Positions 35,596 through 44,191 of a stretch of DNA of 64,000 nt are shown here, piece by piece. Under the pieces are notes generated by a model. The model saw nothing but the letters and a program-made list of their open reading frames with translations, searched no databases and was not told the DNA's origin. The stretch's first letter is position 1. Each line of letters starts with the position of its first letter. Source of the DNA: Mycobacterium sp. NS-7484 (lineage in GTDB: Bacteria > Actinomycetota > Actinomycetes > Mycobacteriales > Mycobacteriaceae). The stretch covers positions 142,187-206,186 of the forward strand of contig NZ_MBEJ01000018.1 in NCBI RefSeq assembly GCF_001953975.1. The letters are read 5' to 3'. Made by a program: the position numbers and the translations under genes.

Positions 35596-35613
35596 TTGAC
35601 AACATGTGTTGTC
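35596..35613 (+). promoter_or_regulatory. MpaB gene promoter with palindrome
   Basis: TTGACA (35596-35601) overlaps the 16-bp palindrome GACAACA-tg-TGTTGTC (35598-35613). The GTG start is at 35637. A repressor bound here would cover the -35 element. The -10 is weak and not assigned. Confidence 0.5.
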
Positions 35614-35636
35614 CGAAATGACTGGAGTGCGCGCCC

Positions 35637-36644
35637 GTGACACAAGAAATGTCGGATACCTGCCCGGCGTCCAGTGATGCAGTGATGGGCTCGGGGTGCC
35701 CGGTGAGCGGCGGTGGCTATGACGCGCCACCGATTCCGCTCGGCCCCGACTCGCTGACCTGGAAGTACTTCGGTCAATGGACGGGTCTGTTCCAGGGCAC
35801 CTGGGCCGGCTCGATGCAGAACATGCACCCGCAGCTCGGTGCCGCGGTCAAAGAACACTCCATCTTCTTCATGGAGCGCATCCCGCGGTTGATGCGGTCG
35901 ATCTACCCGATCGGCGGGGTGGTGTTCGACGGTTACCGGGCGCCGCAGACCGGCGCCGAGGTGCGCGATTACCACCTCACCATCAAAGGCGTCGACGACC
36001 AGGGCCGCCGATATAGCGCGCTGAACCCCGACGTCTTCTATTGGGCCCACGCCACATTCTTCAAATCGACGCTGCTGGCCGCCGAGAAATTCGCCGGTGG
36101 TCTGACCGAGGCCGACAAGCGACAACTGTTCGACGAACACGTCACCTGGTACCGCATGTACGGCATGAGCATGCGGCCGGTGCCCGAGAGCTGGGAAGCA
36201 TTCCAGGAGTACTGGGATCACATGTGTCGTAATGTCCTGGAGAACAACTGGGCGGCCCGAGAGGTCATGGATCTGTCGACCATGCCCAAGCATCCGTCGT
36301 TGGAGTGGATCCCGGATTGGTTGTGGGCGCTGAATCTCAAAGTCATGCAGCGTTTCCTGACGTTCATGACCGTCGCGCTCTATGACGAGCCGGTGCGTGA
36401 GCTGATGGGCTACACCTGGTCACCGCGCCAGCAGTGGTGGCACGACCGCCTGTGCAACGTCATCACGTTGGTCTCGAAGTACGGCCCCAAGCGGGCCCTG
36501 ATGCATCCGCGCAAACGATCGGCACTCGATCGCGCGTCGGGCCGGCTTCCGGTCGACGCACCGTTGGTGCAGACCCCGGCACGTAACCTGCCGCCGGTCG
36601 AATACCGCGACAGCCCGCAGTTCTACTGCCCGAAAGTCGACTGA
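35637..36644 (+). CDS. MpaB/DUF2236-type oxygenase family protein
   Basis: A 335-residue protein of the DUF2236 family (mycophenolic-acid MpaB and latex-clearing oxygenase relatives). Features are YRAPQTGAEVRDYHLTIKG, then NPDVFYWAHATFFKSTLL (the WAHATF part is diagnostic), DEHVTWYRMYGMSM and FQEYWDHMC. The conserved His residues are thought to bind haem or iron in relatives. GTG start at 35637. It is solitary; its promoter carries a palindrome. Confidence 0.85.
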   Translation: MTQEMSDTCPASSDAVMGSGCPVSGGGYDAPPIPLGPDSLTWKYFGQWTGLFQGTWAGSMQNMHPQLGAAVKEHSIFFMERIPRLMRSIYPIGGVVFDGYRAPQTGAEVRDYHLTIKGVDDQGRRYSALNPDVFYWAHATFFKSTLLAAEKFAGGLTEADKRQLFDEHVTWYRMYGMSMRPVPESWEAFQEYWDHMCRNVLENNWAAREVMDLSTMPKHPSLEWIPDWLWALNLKVMQRFLTFMTVALYDEPVRELMGYTWSPRQQWWHDRLCNVITLVSKYGPKRALMHPRKRSALDRASGRLPVDAPLVQTPARNLPPVEYRDSPQFYCPKVD

Positions 36645-36739
36645 CGAATCAGCCGGGGTTTCGCACACCGACCGGGTGGGAATGAACCTCCGATCGCAGA
36701 CGTTGGGTCAAGACCCAGCAGCGACCGAGAGGACGACAC

Positions 36740-37039
36740 ATGCCCACCGACTACGACGCACCCCGCCAGAAGGACACCGAGGATTCCGTCGACGAATCCT
36801 TGGAAGCCCTGGCCGGTCGAGGAAATGACGCCGCCACCGCGGTGATCGACGTCGACGAGGCCGATGCCCTGGAGGACTTCGAACTGCCCGGGGCCGATCT
36901 TTCCGGAGAGGAACTCACCGTCCGGGTGGTGCCGAAGCAACCCGACGAGTTCACCTGCTCGAGCTGTTTCCTGGTGCAGCACAGCCACCGGCTGGCCCGC
37001 GGGGGTACCGACAAACCGATCTGCGTCGACTGCGCCTGA
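36740..37039 (+). CDS. DUF4193 small zinc-ribbon protein
   Basis: A 99-residue acidic protein matching DUF4193: DYDAPRQKDTEDSVDESLEAL, then ELPGADLSGEELTVRV and the zinc ribbon CSSCFLVQHSHRL ... ICVDCA (two CxxC knuckles). Proteins of this group are universal in mycobacteria, and often lie near sigma/dUTPase genes; this is a separate copy. The ATG is preceded by GAGAGGA. The function is unknown. Confidence 0.9.
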   Translation: MPTDYDAPRQKDTEDSVDESLEALAGRGNDAATAVIDVDEADALEDFELPGADLSGEELTVRVVPKQPDEFTCSSCFLVQHSHRLARGGTDKPICVDCA

Positions 37040-37051
37040 TCGACAGCACTC

Positions 37052-37735
37052 GTGCCGACAACCGTCCAGTACGCGCCGGGGCGCGCCGCCGACATCTTCG
37101 GTGACCCCGCGGCTCCCGCGGTGTTGCTGTGGCACGGCATGCAGACCGACTCCCGCGCCGCCGTGGGCCCGCTGGCCGAGCTGATCGCCGGACGCGGATT
37201 CGGCGTCGTGGCGCCGGATTGGGATTCCCACGCCGACGACGGTGGCCGTTCGGACCTGCTGCAGTCCGTCGAATACGCCCGGTCGTGGGGCACCGGATCC
37301 GAACGCCTCGCATTGGTGGGGTGGTCGATGGGCGGTGCGGCGGCCGCCGGGTTGACCGTGCACGCGGCCCGTCTCGGGGTAGAGATCTCACATACGGTCT
37401 GCCTGGCCGGCGCGTTCATGGTGGCCGAGCCGATCTCAGGTGAGCCGCCGGGCTCGAGCCTTTCGGCCGAAAGCGCCGGTGCTCCCTTCACTCTTCTGCA
37501 CGGCGTCGACGACGACGTGGTCCCGCTAAGCGTCAGCCGTACGTTCGCCGCGGACCTCGGACACGTCGGCTGGCCGGTGCGCCTCGTCGAGTTACCCGCT
37601 GACCACGCCACGATCGCCGGAGCCAGATACGACGCGGCCACCGATCGGTACGCACCCGCCGCGGACGCCGCGACGCTGCAGACGGCCGAACTCGTCGCCG
37701 GTCACATCACCGACGCGCTCCGGCGGCCCAACTGA
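37052..37735 (+). CDS. alpha/beta hydrolase (dienelactone-hydrolase/lipase-like)
   Basis: A 227-residue protein starting at GTG 37052, 12 nt after the DUF4193 stop, so probably co-transcribed. VLLWHGMQTDSRAAVG is the oxyanion region, LVGWSMGGAAAAG the Ser elbow, LLHGVDDDVVPLS the Asp loop and LPADHATIAG the His. These complete the catalytic triad. No substrate can be assigned. Confidence 0.82.
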   Translation: MPTTVQYAPGRAADIFGDPAAPAVLLWHGMQTDSRAAVGPLAELIAGRGFGVVAPDWDSHADDGGRSDLLQSVEYARSWGTGSERLALVGWSMGGAAAAGLTVHAARLGVEISHTVCLAGAFMVAEPISGEPPGSSLSAESAGAPFTLLHGVDDDVVPLSVSRTFAADLGHVGWPVRLVELPADHATIAGARYDAATDRYAPAADAATLQTAELVAGHITDALRRPN

Positions 37736-37740
37736 AGCCT

Positions 37741-37890
37741 TCAGTCCGAACCCCCATCGTCGGGCTCAGTGAGTTCGGGTGCGATCTCTCGAGTGGCCAT
37801 CCCACCTTCTCGACCGTGATCGGCGGGGCCGGGAGGATTCTCCCTCGCGTCCTCGGCCGCTTTGTCATGGGACTTGTCTGCGCTGGGCAT
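37741..37890 (-). CDS. small 49-aa hydrophilic hypothetical protein
   Basis: A minus-strand frame from ATG 37890 to TGA 37741 reads MPSADKSHDKAAEDARENPP, then GPADHGREGG and TREIAPELTEPDDGGSD. It is strongly charged and disordered, with high Pro and Gly, the composition of many short mycobacterial acidic proteins. No ribosome-binding site is evident, so it may be leaderless. It converges with the hydrolase gene; 80 nt separate it from the divergent 63-aa gene. Confidence 0.5.
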   Translation of the reverse strand: MPSADKSHDKAAEDARENPPGPADHGREGGMATREIAPELTEPDDGGSD

Positions 37891-37970
37891 GCCGGTTGAC
37901 TACCCAAACTCGCTGGACCCTATCCGCGAGGCGGTGATTCGAACGGCGAATCCGCGGGAACGCCTACCAG

Positions 37971-38162
37971 ATGGCTACCTATCGAGTTCTCAATCCCAAG
38001 GGCGAAGTCGTCGACACCAAGGACATCGAGAGCGCCGACGACGCCCACGCCTGGTTTGTCGATCAGAAGGCCGAGCCCGAGTTGGGCTGGCGCATGGAGG
38101 TGCGCTCGGACGACGGTGACTGGGCCTTCTTCGATGACAGCGAAGGGGACCGTAAGTACTGA
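37971..38162 (+). CDS. hypothetical 63-aa protein
   Basis: MATYRVLNPKGEVVDTKDIE then AHAWFVDQKAEPELGWRMEV and DDGDWAFFDDSEGDRKY. A compact small protein with alternating beta and helical stretches and many aromatic residues. The tight composition and lack of stop-like biases suggest a true gene. It is convergent with the lipoprotein gene, 10 nt away. The family is not recognised. Confidence 0.65.
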   Translation: MATYRVLNPKGEVVDTKDIESADDAHAWFVDQKAEPELGWRMEVRSDDGDWAFFDDSEGDRKY

Positions 38163-38172
38163 CCGACGGCGC

Positions 38173-39588
38173 TCAGTGGCCGTACAGATGCAGCGCCCGG
38201 GCCGCCTCGGTGGCGATGTCGCCGCTCAACCCGACGATGGGCGGGCCGCCGCGTTGATGGATCACGTTCGCCAGGACCACGACGTAGGTGTCGGATCCCG
38301 GGTCCAACCACAACGTCACCCCGGTGAACCCGGTATGGCCGAAGCTGCCGACCGGGAAGATCTGCCCCCGCGGCCGGGAATGCGCGGTGTCGATATCCCA
38401 GCCGAAACCCCGTAGATCCTTGGTGTGCCCGGGTTGCTGCGGCGTCGTCATCAACTCCACCGTCGACTGTCTCAGCGGAAACGAGCTAGCGCGGCCGGCG
38501 CGACGATCGAGCAGGGCCTGGGCGAAATGCCCCACATCGTTGACCGTCGAGAACACCCCGGCGCTGCCTGCCACGCCACCCATCCGGCGGGCCGTCGGGT
38601 CGTGCACGGTGCCGCGCAGCGGATGGCCGTAGTCGGGGTTGAGCCCGGGAGTGTCTTCGTCGAGCGCGGTGGGTGCGACACGTCGCAACAGCTCGGTGCT
38701 CCACGTGCCCGGCGGGCACTGGTCAACCTCGGCGGCGTGTGGATCGAAGGCGATCGCGTTGCCCCGGATCTGGTGTGGCCCACAGGCTTTGGTGGCCGGA
38801 AGGTAGTGCGTGTCGGTCATGCCGAGTGGTGTGAAGACGTTGTCCTGCACATAGGTGTCCAACGTCTGACCGGTGATCTTCTCGATGATCGCGCCGATCA
38901 GGATGAAGCCGATGTCGGAGTAGTGGAACTGCTCGCCGGGCTCGAACACCACCCAGGCGCCGAGCGCGCGGTGAATTCCCTCGGCCTTGTCGGCCTTGTC
39001 GAGTCCCCACGGGCCGTCGAGGCTCAAATCGCCTGCGATGCCGGAGGTGTGGGTGAGCACCATCCGAAGCGTGACCTGTGCGCGGCGTGGATCACCGGCC
39101 GGATTGAAGTCCGGCAGGTAGGTCTGCACGGGTTCGTCGAGGCGCACCTTGCCTTGCTCGTAGAGCTGCATGAATGCCGTCGTGGTCGCGATGCTCTTCG
39201 ACAACGAGGCCAAGTCGAAGAGCGTGTCCTCGGTCATCGGTTCTGCGGGTGCCGGGGCCCCGTCGAGGCCGGGCTCCCCGGCGAGCTTGCGCACGCCGAA
39301 TGCCTGCCGGAAGACGATGTGGCCGGCATGCCCGATCTGAATCACCGCGCCGGGTAGCCGATGTGCGGCGATGGCGTCCTCGACGAGTCGGGGGATGGCC
39401 GTAAAATCACCGGCACCCGCGACGACGGTCTCGGTCGGGGCCGCCGCGGTGGTGGTGGTCGTCGTCGGGACCAGTGTGGTGGTGGTACCCGACGGCGGTG
39501 TCGGCTGCCCGCATGACGTGACCGCGGTGAGCGTGAACAACGCGGCGCCGGCGACCAGCCGGGTGAGTCGCGATCCTGACGCCGTCAC
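38173..39588 (-). CDS. serine hydrolase lipoprotein (class C beta-lactamase/DD-peptidase fold)
   Basis: About 471 residues. The GTG at 39588 (VTASGSRLTRLVAG) is chosen because TACCGT sits 7 nt upstream; ATG 39618 is the alternative. The signal sequence ends in a lipobox AVTSC. A Thr/Pro linker follows. The catalytic motifs are SLSK (SxxK, in DLASLSKSIATT), YSD, and GHTGFTG. The family includes esterases and DD-peptidases. It is divergent from a membrane-protein gene. Confidence 0.85.
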   Translation of the reverse strand: MTASGSRLTRLVAGAALFTLTAVTSCGQPTPPSGTTTTLVPTTTTTTAAAPTETVVAGAGDFTAIPRLVEDAIAAHRLPGAVIQIGHAGHIVFRQAFGVRKLAGEPGLDGAPAPAEPMTEDTLFDLASLSKSIATTTAFMQLYEQGKVRLDEPVQTYLPDFNPAGDPRRAQVTLRMVLTHTSGIAGDLSLDGPWGLDKADKAEGIHRALGAWVVFEPGEQFHYSDIGFILIGAIIEKITGQTLDTYVQDNVFTPLGMTDTHYLPATKACGPHQIRGNAIAFDPHAAEVDQCPPGTWSTELLRRVAPTALDEDTPGLNPDYGHPLRGTVHDPTARRMGGVAGSAGVFSTVNDVGHFAQALLDRRAGRASSFPLRQSTVELMTTPQQPGHTKDLRGFGWDIDTAHSRPRGQIFPVGSFGHTGFTGVTLWLDPGSDTYVVVLANVIHQRGGPPIVGLSGDIATEAARALHLYGH

Positions 39589-39700
39589 CCGACCGACGGT
39601 AGCCCCGCCATGGCGCATGACGAAACAACCCCGTGGCCCGACGCCCGGCGGTAGGCTGCGCCCCGTCACAAGTAGTTGACATTGGCGGGAAGGTGAGGCC

Positions 39701-40555
39701 ATGACGGCCATGACGGCGGTGCAGGATCCCGACATCGACTTCGCCAGGCCGTGGGCCCCACACCGGTTGCGGATCTACACCGCCACCGGCATGTTCGTCG
39801 GCGCGATGTTCGTGCTCTTGACCGTCGCGGTCAGCGCGCATCTCATCCCGCCCACCTTCACTGTCGACGTCATCGCCAACCTGATCTTCGGAATCCCGGT
39901 GATGTTGTTGCCGTTCGTGATCCTGTGGAGCGCCCCGGGAGAGCAGCGCACCCGCGTAAGCAAAGCGGCGGAACTCACGCTCTTCTACATCCCATTCACC
40001 GCCGGGAGTCAGATCGGCTACGAGTTGGTGTTCTTGATCGGGCATCCCCTCGGCCTGTGGGCACCCACCGACGATCCGGGTTGGAAGTGGCTGTGGTGGC
40101 AGTACGGTCTGGCCGACACCCGCTACGTCAGCGGCAATCCGTGGATCTTCGCGCTGGAGGTCGTGGGCGTGACCACCGGAGTGACGGTGTTCGTGATGTG
40201 GACCAGGCTGGTGCGCTCACACCTGTCCATCGAGTCGCGAATCCGGTGCCTGTGGGTGGCGTTCGCCGGCATCGCGGTGCTGATGAGCAGCACCGCGGTC
40301 TACTTTCTGAGCGAGGTCGGTGCCGGGTTCGGGAACATCGGGCAAGGCGCTTTTGGCTTCTGGTTCAAGTTCATCGGGGAGAACGTCCCCTTCATCGTCC
40401 TGCCGCCGCTCGTGCTCTACGCGATCTATCTGCAGATCGATTACCTCACCCGGCGCGCCGGTGTGCGCGGCGGCAAGTGTTTGGCCCACCCCGAGGCGCA
40501 CACCGCGGTGCAGACGATCGCCAGCACGCCGAGCGCGGAGAGCATCACCGGGTAG
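39701..40555 (+). CDS. multipass membrane protein, emopamil-binding-like (tentative)
   Basis: A 284-residue protein with about six membrane segments (e.g. FVGAMFVLLTVAVSAH, IPVMLLPFVILW, IFALEVVGVTTGVTVFVMW). YGLADTRYVSGNPWIFALEV resembles the emopamil-binding/EXPERA group, but the match is weak. Its last ~115 nt run through the 3' end of a convergent MFS gene, so the C-terminal tail after DYLTRRAG is encoded antisense to it. The family is uncertain. Confidence 0.7.
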   Translation: MTAMTAVQDPDIDFARPWAPHRLRIYTATGMFVGAMFVLLTVAVSAHLIPPTFTVDVIANLIFGIPVMLLPFVILWSAPGEQRTRVSKAAELTLFYIPFTAGSQIGYELVFLIGHPLGLWAPTDDPGWKWLWWQYGLADTRYVSGNPWIFALEVVGVTTGVTVFVMWTRLVRSHLSIESRIRCLWVAFAGIAVLMSSTAVYFLSEVGAGFGNIGQGAFGFWFKFIGENVPFIVLPPLVLYAIYLQIDYLTRRAGVRGGKCLAHPEAHTAVQTIASTPSAESITG

Positions 40556-41700
40556 CTGAACCAATGCTCGAGCGCGGCCAACACCGCCGGCAGCAGGAAC
40601 CCCAGATAGGCCAGGGAGTAGTACACCCCGGAGATGCCGGCCAGCTCGTCAGGCGGCGCAATGCGTTGGATCTCAAGGAGACCCGAGACGATCGCGATGC
40701 CGTATGCGCTGCCGAGCAGCATTGCCACCAGTGCGGCGATGACCGCCGAGCGGGTGACGGCGGTGGCGACTGCGGCAAAGATGCCCAGTGCCATCAAGGC
40801 CATCGACACCACCACGGCTCGCGAGCTGGAGACGTCGTCGAGGCGTCGTGCCACCGGTTGGATCAGCACGCCACAGCCGAGCGTCAACACGGTCAGCCCC
40901 ACGGTGTAAAGCAGCGCCCAGGAGCCGAGTCGGTCGGCGACCAGGGCCGGCACCACGGCGTAGGCGATGGCTGCCGAGCCAAAGATCCACGGCGCCATGG
41001 GCACAACGACGTGAAGGAACCGGCGGTGTCCGGCGGCGGGCACCTTCAGTCCGTCCAGGAAGGGCCGCGAGGTCGTGCGGTCGCGGGTCTCGACGGTGCG
41101 GTTCCACACCGCCCACAGCACCGGCACGCACAGCGCGGCGTGCACGAGATACGTCAGCACCAGCGGCAGTGGCGCGTACACGGTGAGCAGGCCCGCACAC
41201 AGCGGCCCGACCCCGAAACCCAACGACAGGCAGATCGACGCACGTCGGGCACCCGCGCCGGCGGACGCGTCGTCATAGGGCGGTCGGGACAATTCGGCGA
41301 TCCACGCCGAGCCCACCGCCATCGCGATCCCGACGGCCACCCCGCTGAACAGCCGGCCCACGAACAACGCCGGAAAGCCCCAATAGTCACCGATCGCCAG
41401 CACCACACTGCCCAGGGCCGCGCTGATCACCCCGGCGGCCATGACATTTCGCCGACCGTGACGATCTGACAGCGTCGAGGCGATCAGCAGGCCCGGGATC
41501 AGACCGAGCACATAGGCGCCCAGCAGGATGTCGACATCCACCCGGGTGTAACCGGAGTGCTGCGCATAGGCGATCAGCAGCGGGGTGAACTGGTTTCCGC
41601 CCCACCCGATGCAGAAGACCGCGATGGCCACTGCGAGCCACGGCGACATGCGGTGCCGCGTCGGGGCCGGAGCTTCGAATTCCGTTGCGACAGCGGTCAT
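40441..41700 (-). CDS. MFS transporter
   Basis: A 419-residue 12-helix major-facilitator transporter: FCIGWGGNQFTPLLIAYAQ in the first helix, LIASTLSDRHGRRNVM (motif A) between helices 2 and 3, GRLFSGVAVGIAMAVGSAWIAEL in helix 4. No substrate signature. Its ATG overlaps the stop of the upstream GntR regulator by 4 nt (41697-41700), so they form an operon and the regulator probably controls it. Confidence 0.88.
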   Translation of the reverse strand: MTAVATEFEAPAPTRHRMSPWLAVAIAVFCIGWGGNQFTPLLIAYAQHSGYTRVDVDILLGAYVLGLIPGLLIASTLSDRHGRRNVMAAGVISAALGSVVLAIGDYWGFPALFVGRLFSGVAVGIAMAVGSAWIAELSRPPYDDASAGAGARRASICLSLGFGVGPLCAGLLTVYAPLPLVLTYLVHAALCVPVLWAVWNRTVETRDRTTSRPFLDGLKVPAAGHRRFLHVVVPMAPWIFGSAAIAYAVVPALVADRLGSWALLYTVGLTVLTLGCGVLIQPVARRLDDVSSSRAVVVSMALMALGIFAAVATAVTRSAVIAALVAMLLGSAYGIAIVSGLLEIQRIAPPDELAGISGVYYSLAYLGFLLPAVLAALEHWFSYPVMLSALGVLAIVCTAVCASGWAKHLPPRTPARRVR

Positions 41701-42338
41701 GCCAGCACCACCCGGTAGGTGGCCTCCAGGTGGGCCAGCAGCGCCGCCTCGAAACCCGCCACATCGTGCCGGCCGATCGTGTCGGCCAACTCGGCATGCT
41801 CCCCGATCAGCTCGGTCAGCCGCGCGGAGTCCGAACGGGCGGCGTCGGCCATCATCCGACGCTGCCGGTCGCTGAGCGAACCGTAGAAGCGTCCGGCGAT
41901 CGTGTTGCCCGCGACCTCGACGATCCGGCGGTGAAAGGCATCGTCGGCGGCGGCGAACTGATCGGCGTCACCGATCGCCGCGCCGTGACGCTGCCGCTCG
42001 ACCAACTCGGTCAGTTCACCGAACAGCGCATCGATCGATTCCGGAGTCCGGCAGAGGCGGCGCACCGCCGCGGTCTCCAGCGCCAGGCGCATCTCCAGCA
42101 GGTCGGTGGCCTCCTGGGCGGAGACGGGGACGACGACGGCGCCGCGCCGCGGCACCAGATCCAGGAAGTCCTCGGCGGCCAGCCGCAGAAACGCCTCGTG
42201 CACCGGCGTGCGGCTGACGCCGAGCTGCGTGGCCACCTCTACTTCGCTGAGGAGCTGCCCACCTCGGAATTCACCGGAGAGGATCTGGTCCTTGGTCATC
42301 CGGTAGACGCGTTGGCTGTTGCTCGACTTCTCATCCAC
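41697..42338 (-). CDS. GntR-family (FadR-type) regulator
   Basis: A 213-residue regulator starting at GTG 42338 (VDEKSSNSQRVYRMTK), since a longer start would run into a 40-bp palindrome. The winged helix includes QLLSEVEVATQLGVSRTPVHEAFLRLA. The C-terminal FCD domain has DAFHRRIVEVAGN and the metal-ligand pattern with His and Asp residues. The ligand is perhaps a small organic acid. It is co-transcribed with an MFS gene. Confidence 0.88.
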   Translation of the reverse strand: MDEKSSNSQRVYRMTKDQILSGEFRGGQLLSEVEVATQLGVSRTPVHEAFLRLAAEDFLDLVPRRGAVVVPVSAQEATDLLEMRLALETAAVRRLCRTPESIDALFGELTELVERQRHGAAIGDADQFAAADDAFHRRIVEVAGNTIAGRFYGSLSDRQRRMMADAARSDSARLTELIGEHAELADTIGRHDVAGFEAALLAHLEATYRVVLA

Positions 42339-42347
42339 GAATAACCA

Positions 42348-42387
42348 CCATACCCCTTGCATGCAAACTTGCATGCAAGGGGTATGG
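42348..42387. promoter_or_regulatory. 40-bp perfect palindrome (two TTGCATGCAA boxes)
   Basis: Two 19-bp arms with a 2-nt centre (AC) are exactly complementary. Each arm carries the decamer TTGCATGCAA, itself palindromic, so the two copies are also direct repeats 12 bp apart. The outer blocks are CCATACCCC and GGGGTATGG. It lies between the GntR gene start and the stop of the DUF5313 gene. It may be the GntR operator, and could also form a strong hairpin that ends the DUF5313 transcript. Confidence 0.75.
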
Positions 42388-42399
42388 CCAGGCGGAACG

Positions 42400-42828
42400 C
42401 TAGAAGGGGCTGCTGTTGGACTGATACTTCGAAGATTCGGGGCGTGGTCCGAACCGCCGGACGTAGTCCTCGTGCATCCGCTGGTTCTTCTTGTACTTGA
42501 TCTCGTCGACCAGGTTGGGGTCCAAGCCGTGCTGGGCCAGCCGGTGCCGTCGCCAGATCTTGTTGAGCGCGAGCGCCATCAACAGGGCCCAGATGTAGAT
42601 CGGCACCGTCATCTCGATGTGGACGTACAGGGACGCCGGCAGCAGCCACAGCGGCGCGAGCACGAACAGCGGCGGGATCGCCATCCGGATGAGGTGACGG
42701 CGCAACGCGCCGTGATCGGCGAGATCGTGAGCGACCCAGTCGCGCATCGAATCGGGCAGACGCTTGCCGTAGCAGTAGGCGATGTACTGAAAGAGGTTGG
42801 GACGGTCTTTGGTTTTCTGGCCGGCCAT
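42400..42828 (-). CDS. DUF5313 membrane protein
   Basis: A 142-residue protein. It begins with NLFQYIAYCYGKRLPDSMRDWVAHDLA, diagnostic of DUF5313, followed by two membrane segments (IPPLFVLAPLWLLPASLYV and VPIYIWALLMALAL), and a basic cytoplasmic tail (DEIKYKKNQRMHEDYVRRFG). ATG 42828 has AGGAGT upstream. Mycobacteria carry several copies, all of unknown function. Confidence 0.88.
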   Translation of the reverse strand: MAGQKTKDRPNLFQYIAYCYGKRLPDSMRDWVAHDLADHGALRRHLIRMAIPPLFVLAPLWLLPASLYVHIEMTVPIYIWALLMALALNKIWRRHRLAQHGLDPNLVDEIKYKKNQRMHEDYVRRFGPRPESSKYQSNSSPF

Positions 42829-42842
42829 GGGGACTCCTGTTG

Positions 42843-43352
42843 TCAGTCGGTGAGCGAGTTGGCCGCAAGGGCGGCCGTGTTGATGCGGGTCAGCACCCGG
42901 TGCAGTTCTTCGAGTTCGGCGAGGTCGACGCCCAACCGGGCGACGACGGCCGGTGGGATGGCCAGCGCCCGCTCGCGCAGGGCGACGCCGGCTTCGGTGA
43001 GTACGACGTCGGTCGCGCGTTCGTCACCGGCCCGGCGGCTGCGGGTGAGCAGACCGAGAGTTTCGAGCCGTTTGAGCATCGGGGACAGCGTCGCCGAATC
43101 GAGCTGCAAGGCGGCGGCGATCTGCTTGACCGACAGTGGTGGCGTTCCGCCGGCGTCGGACCGCAGGTGATCCCACAACGCCAGCATCACCAGGTATTGC
43201 GGATGGGTCAGGCCCAGGGGTTCGAGCAGCGGGCGGTACACCGCCAACACGGCTCGGTTGCTGACGGCCAGGGCGAAACAGACCTGGCGCTCGAGGGCGA
43301 GCGGGTCGACCTCATTTGTCGAGGTCGAAGGGGCAGCAGAGACCGCGGTCAT
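42843..43352 (-). CDS. MarR-family regulator, OhrR-like
   Basis: A 169-residue MarR protein. [24 protein letters not shown] has Cys at the position used by OhrR-type peroxide sensors, and [15 protein letters not shown] follows. The winged helix is [30 protein letters not shown] (43364-43359) ends 6 nt before the ATG (leaderless), and a perfect 15-bp palindrome abuts it. Known OhrR members are inactivated by organic hydroperoxides. No ohr gene is adjacent; an OsmC-like gene lies 5.6 kb away. Confidence 0.88.
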   Translation of the reverse strand: MTAVSAAPSTSTNEVDPLALERQVCFALAVSNRAVLAVYRPLLEPLGLTHPQYLVMLALWDHLRSDAGGTPPLSVKQIAAALQLDSATLSPMLKRLETLGLLTRSRRAGDERATDVVLTEAGVALRERALAIPPAVVARLGVDLAELEELHRVLTRINTAALAANSLTD

Positions 43353-43358
43353 GCTTAA

Positions 43359-43379
43359 AACGTACCCTAATAATTAGGG
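43359..43379 (-). promoter_or_regulatory. OhrR-like operator and promoter
   Basis: CCCTAAT-a-ATTAGGG at 43365-43379 is a perfect 15-bp inverted repeat of MarR/OhrR type. The minus-strand -10 TACGTT (43364-43359) lies directly beside it, so binding would block polymerase. Confidence 0.65.
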
Positions 43380-43406
43380 CGCTAACAATGTCCGGGCGCT
43401 CACATC

Positions 43407-44081
43407 TCAGTGCGCGCGTTTGGCCAACCGCTCGGCGTTGTCGATCAGGATGCTCCGGCCCTGGACGCGGATCCAGCCGCGCTGCGCGAAGTCCGACAAT
43501 GCCTTGTTGACCGTTTCGCGCGAGGACCCGACGAGCTGGGCGATCTCTTCCTGGGTGAGTTCGTGATCCACCCGCAGGGCGGTGCCGTCCCGGCTGCCGA
43601 ACCGTTGCGCAAGGTAGAGCAGCTGCTTGGCCACCCGGCCCGGAACATCGGTGAAGATCAGGTCGGACAGATTGTCATTGGTACGACGCAACCGTCGGGC
43701 CAGCACACGCAACAGCTGCTCGGCGATCTCGGGCCGGTCGGCGATCCAGCTGCGCAGCACGACGCGGCTCATCACGACCGCTTTCACCTCGGTCAGCGCG
43801 GTCACCGTGGATGTTCGCGGGCCGGGATCGAAGATCGCCAGCTCACCGAACATGTCCGACGGGCCCATCAGCGTGATCAGGCTGTCGCGGCCGTCGGCGG
43901 ACTTGCGGCCGATCTTCACCTTGCCCGCGGTGATGATGTACAACGTCTCGCCGGGCTCGCCCTCGGCGAACACGACCTCCCCGCGGCGGAATGTCACCGG
44001 TTCCAACTGCCGCACAAGTGCGGCCACGGCATCGGGCGACACCCCTTGGAAGATGCCGGCGCGGGCCAGCACTTCGTTCAT
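43407..44081 (-). CDS. crp: Crp/Fnr-family regulator (Rv3676-like paralogue)
   Basis: A 224-residue Crp. The ATG at 44081 follows GAGGGGG and gives [14 protein letters not shown], close to the start of M. tuberculosis Crp (Rv3676), with the same length. The cyclic-nucleotide pocket is [18 protein letters not shown], and the HTH is [21 protein letters not shown]. Fast growers often have two Crp copies; the neighbours here (MarR, two-component genes) differ from the Rv3676 locus, so this looks like the second one (inference). A Crp-type site is in its upstream region. Confidence 0.9.
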   Translation of the reverse strand: MNEVLARAGIFQGVSPDAVAALVRQLEPVTFRRGEVVFAEGEPGETLYIITAGKVKIGRKSADGRDSLITLMGPSDMFGELAIFDPGPRTSTVTALTEVKAVVMSRVVLRSWIADRPEIAEQLLRVLARRLRRTNDNLSDLIFTDVPGRVAKQLLYLAQRFGSRDGTALRVDHELTQEEIAQLVGSSRETVNKALSDFAQRGWIRVQGRSILIDNAERLAKRAH

Positions 44082-44175
44082 GGTTCCCCCTCGGTCGGTG
44101 CGCCGCATCCGGCTGTCGTCACGTTTACGCAGGTCGCACAACAACTACGACTGGCTATCTATCTTACAAGGACGG

Positions 44176-44191
44176 TGTGAATCCGATCACT
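44176..44191. promoter_or_regulatory. Crp-type binding site upstream of crp
   Basis: TGTGA-ATCCGA-TCACT fits the Crp consensus TGTGA-N6-TCACA at nine of ten positions. A minus-strand -10 candidate TAAGAT is at 44166-44161, so the site would centre near -30 and overlap the -35 region, suited to autorepression. It also touches the stop of the response-regulator gene. Confidence 0.6.
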
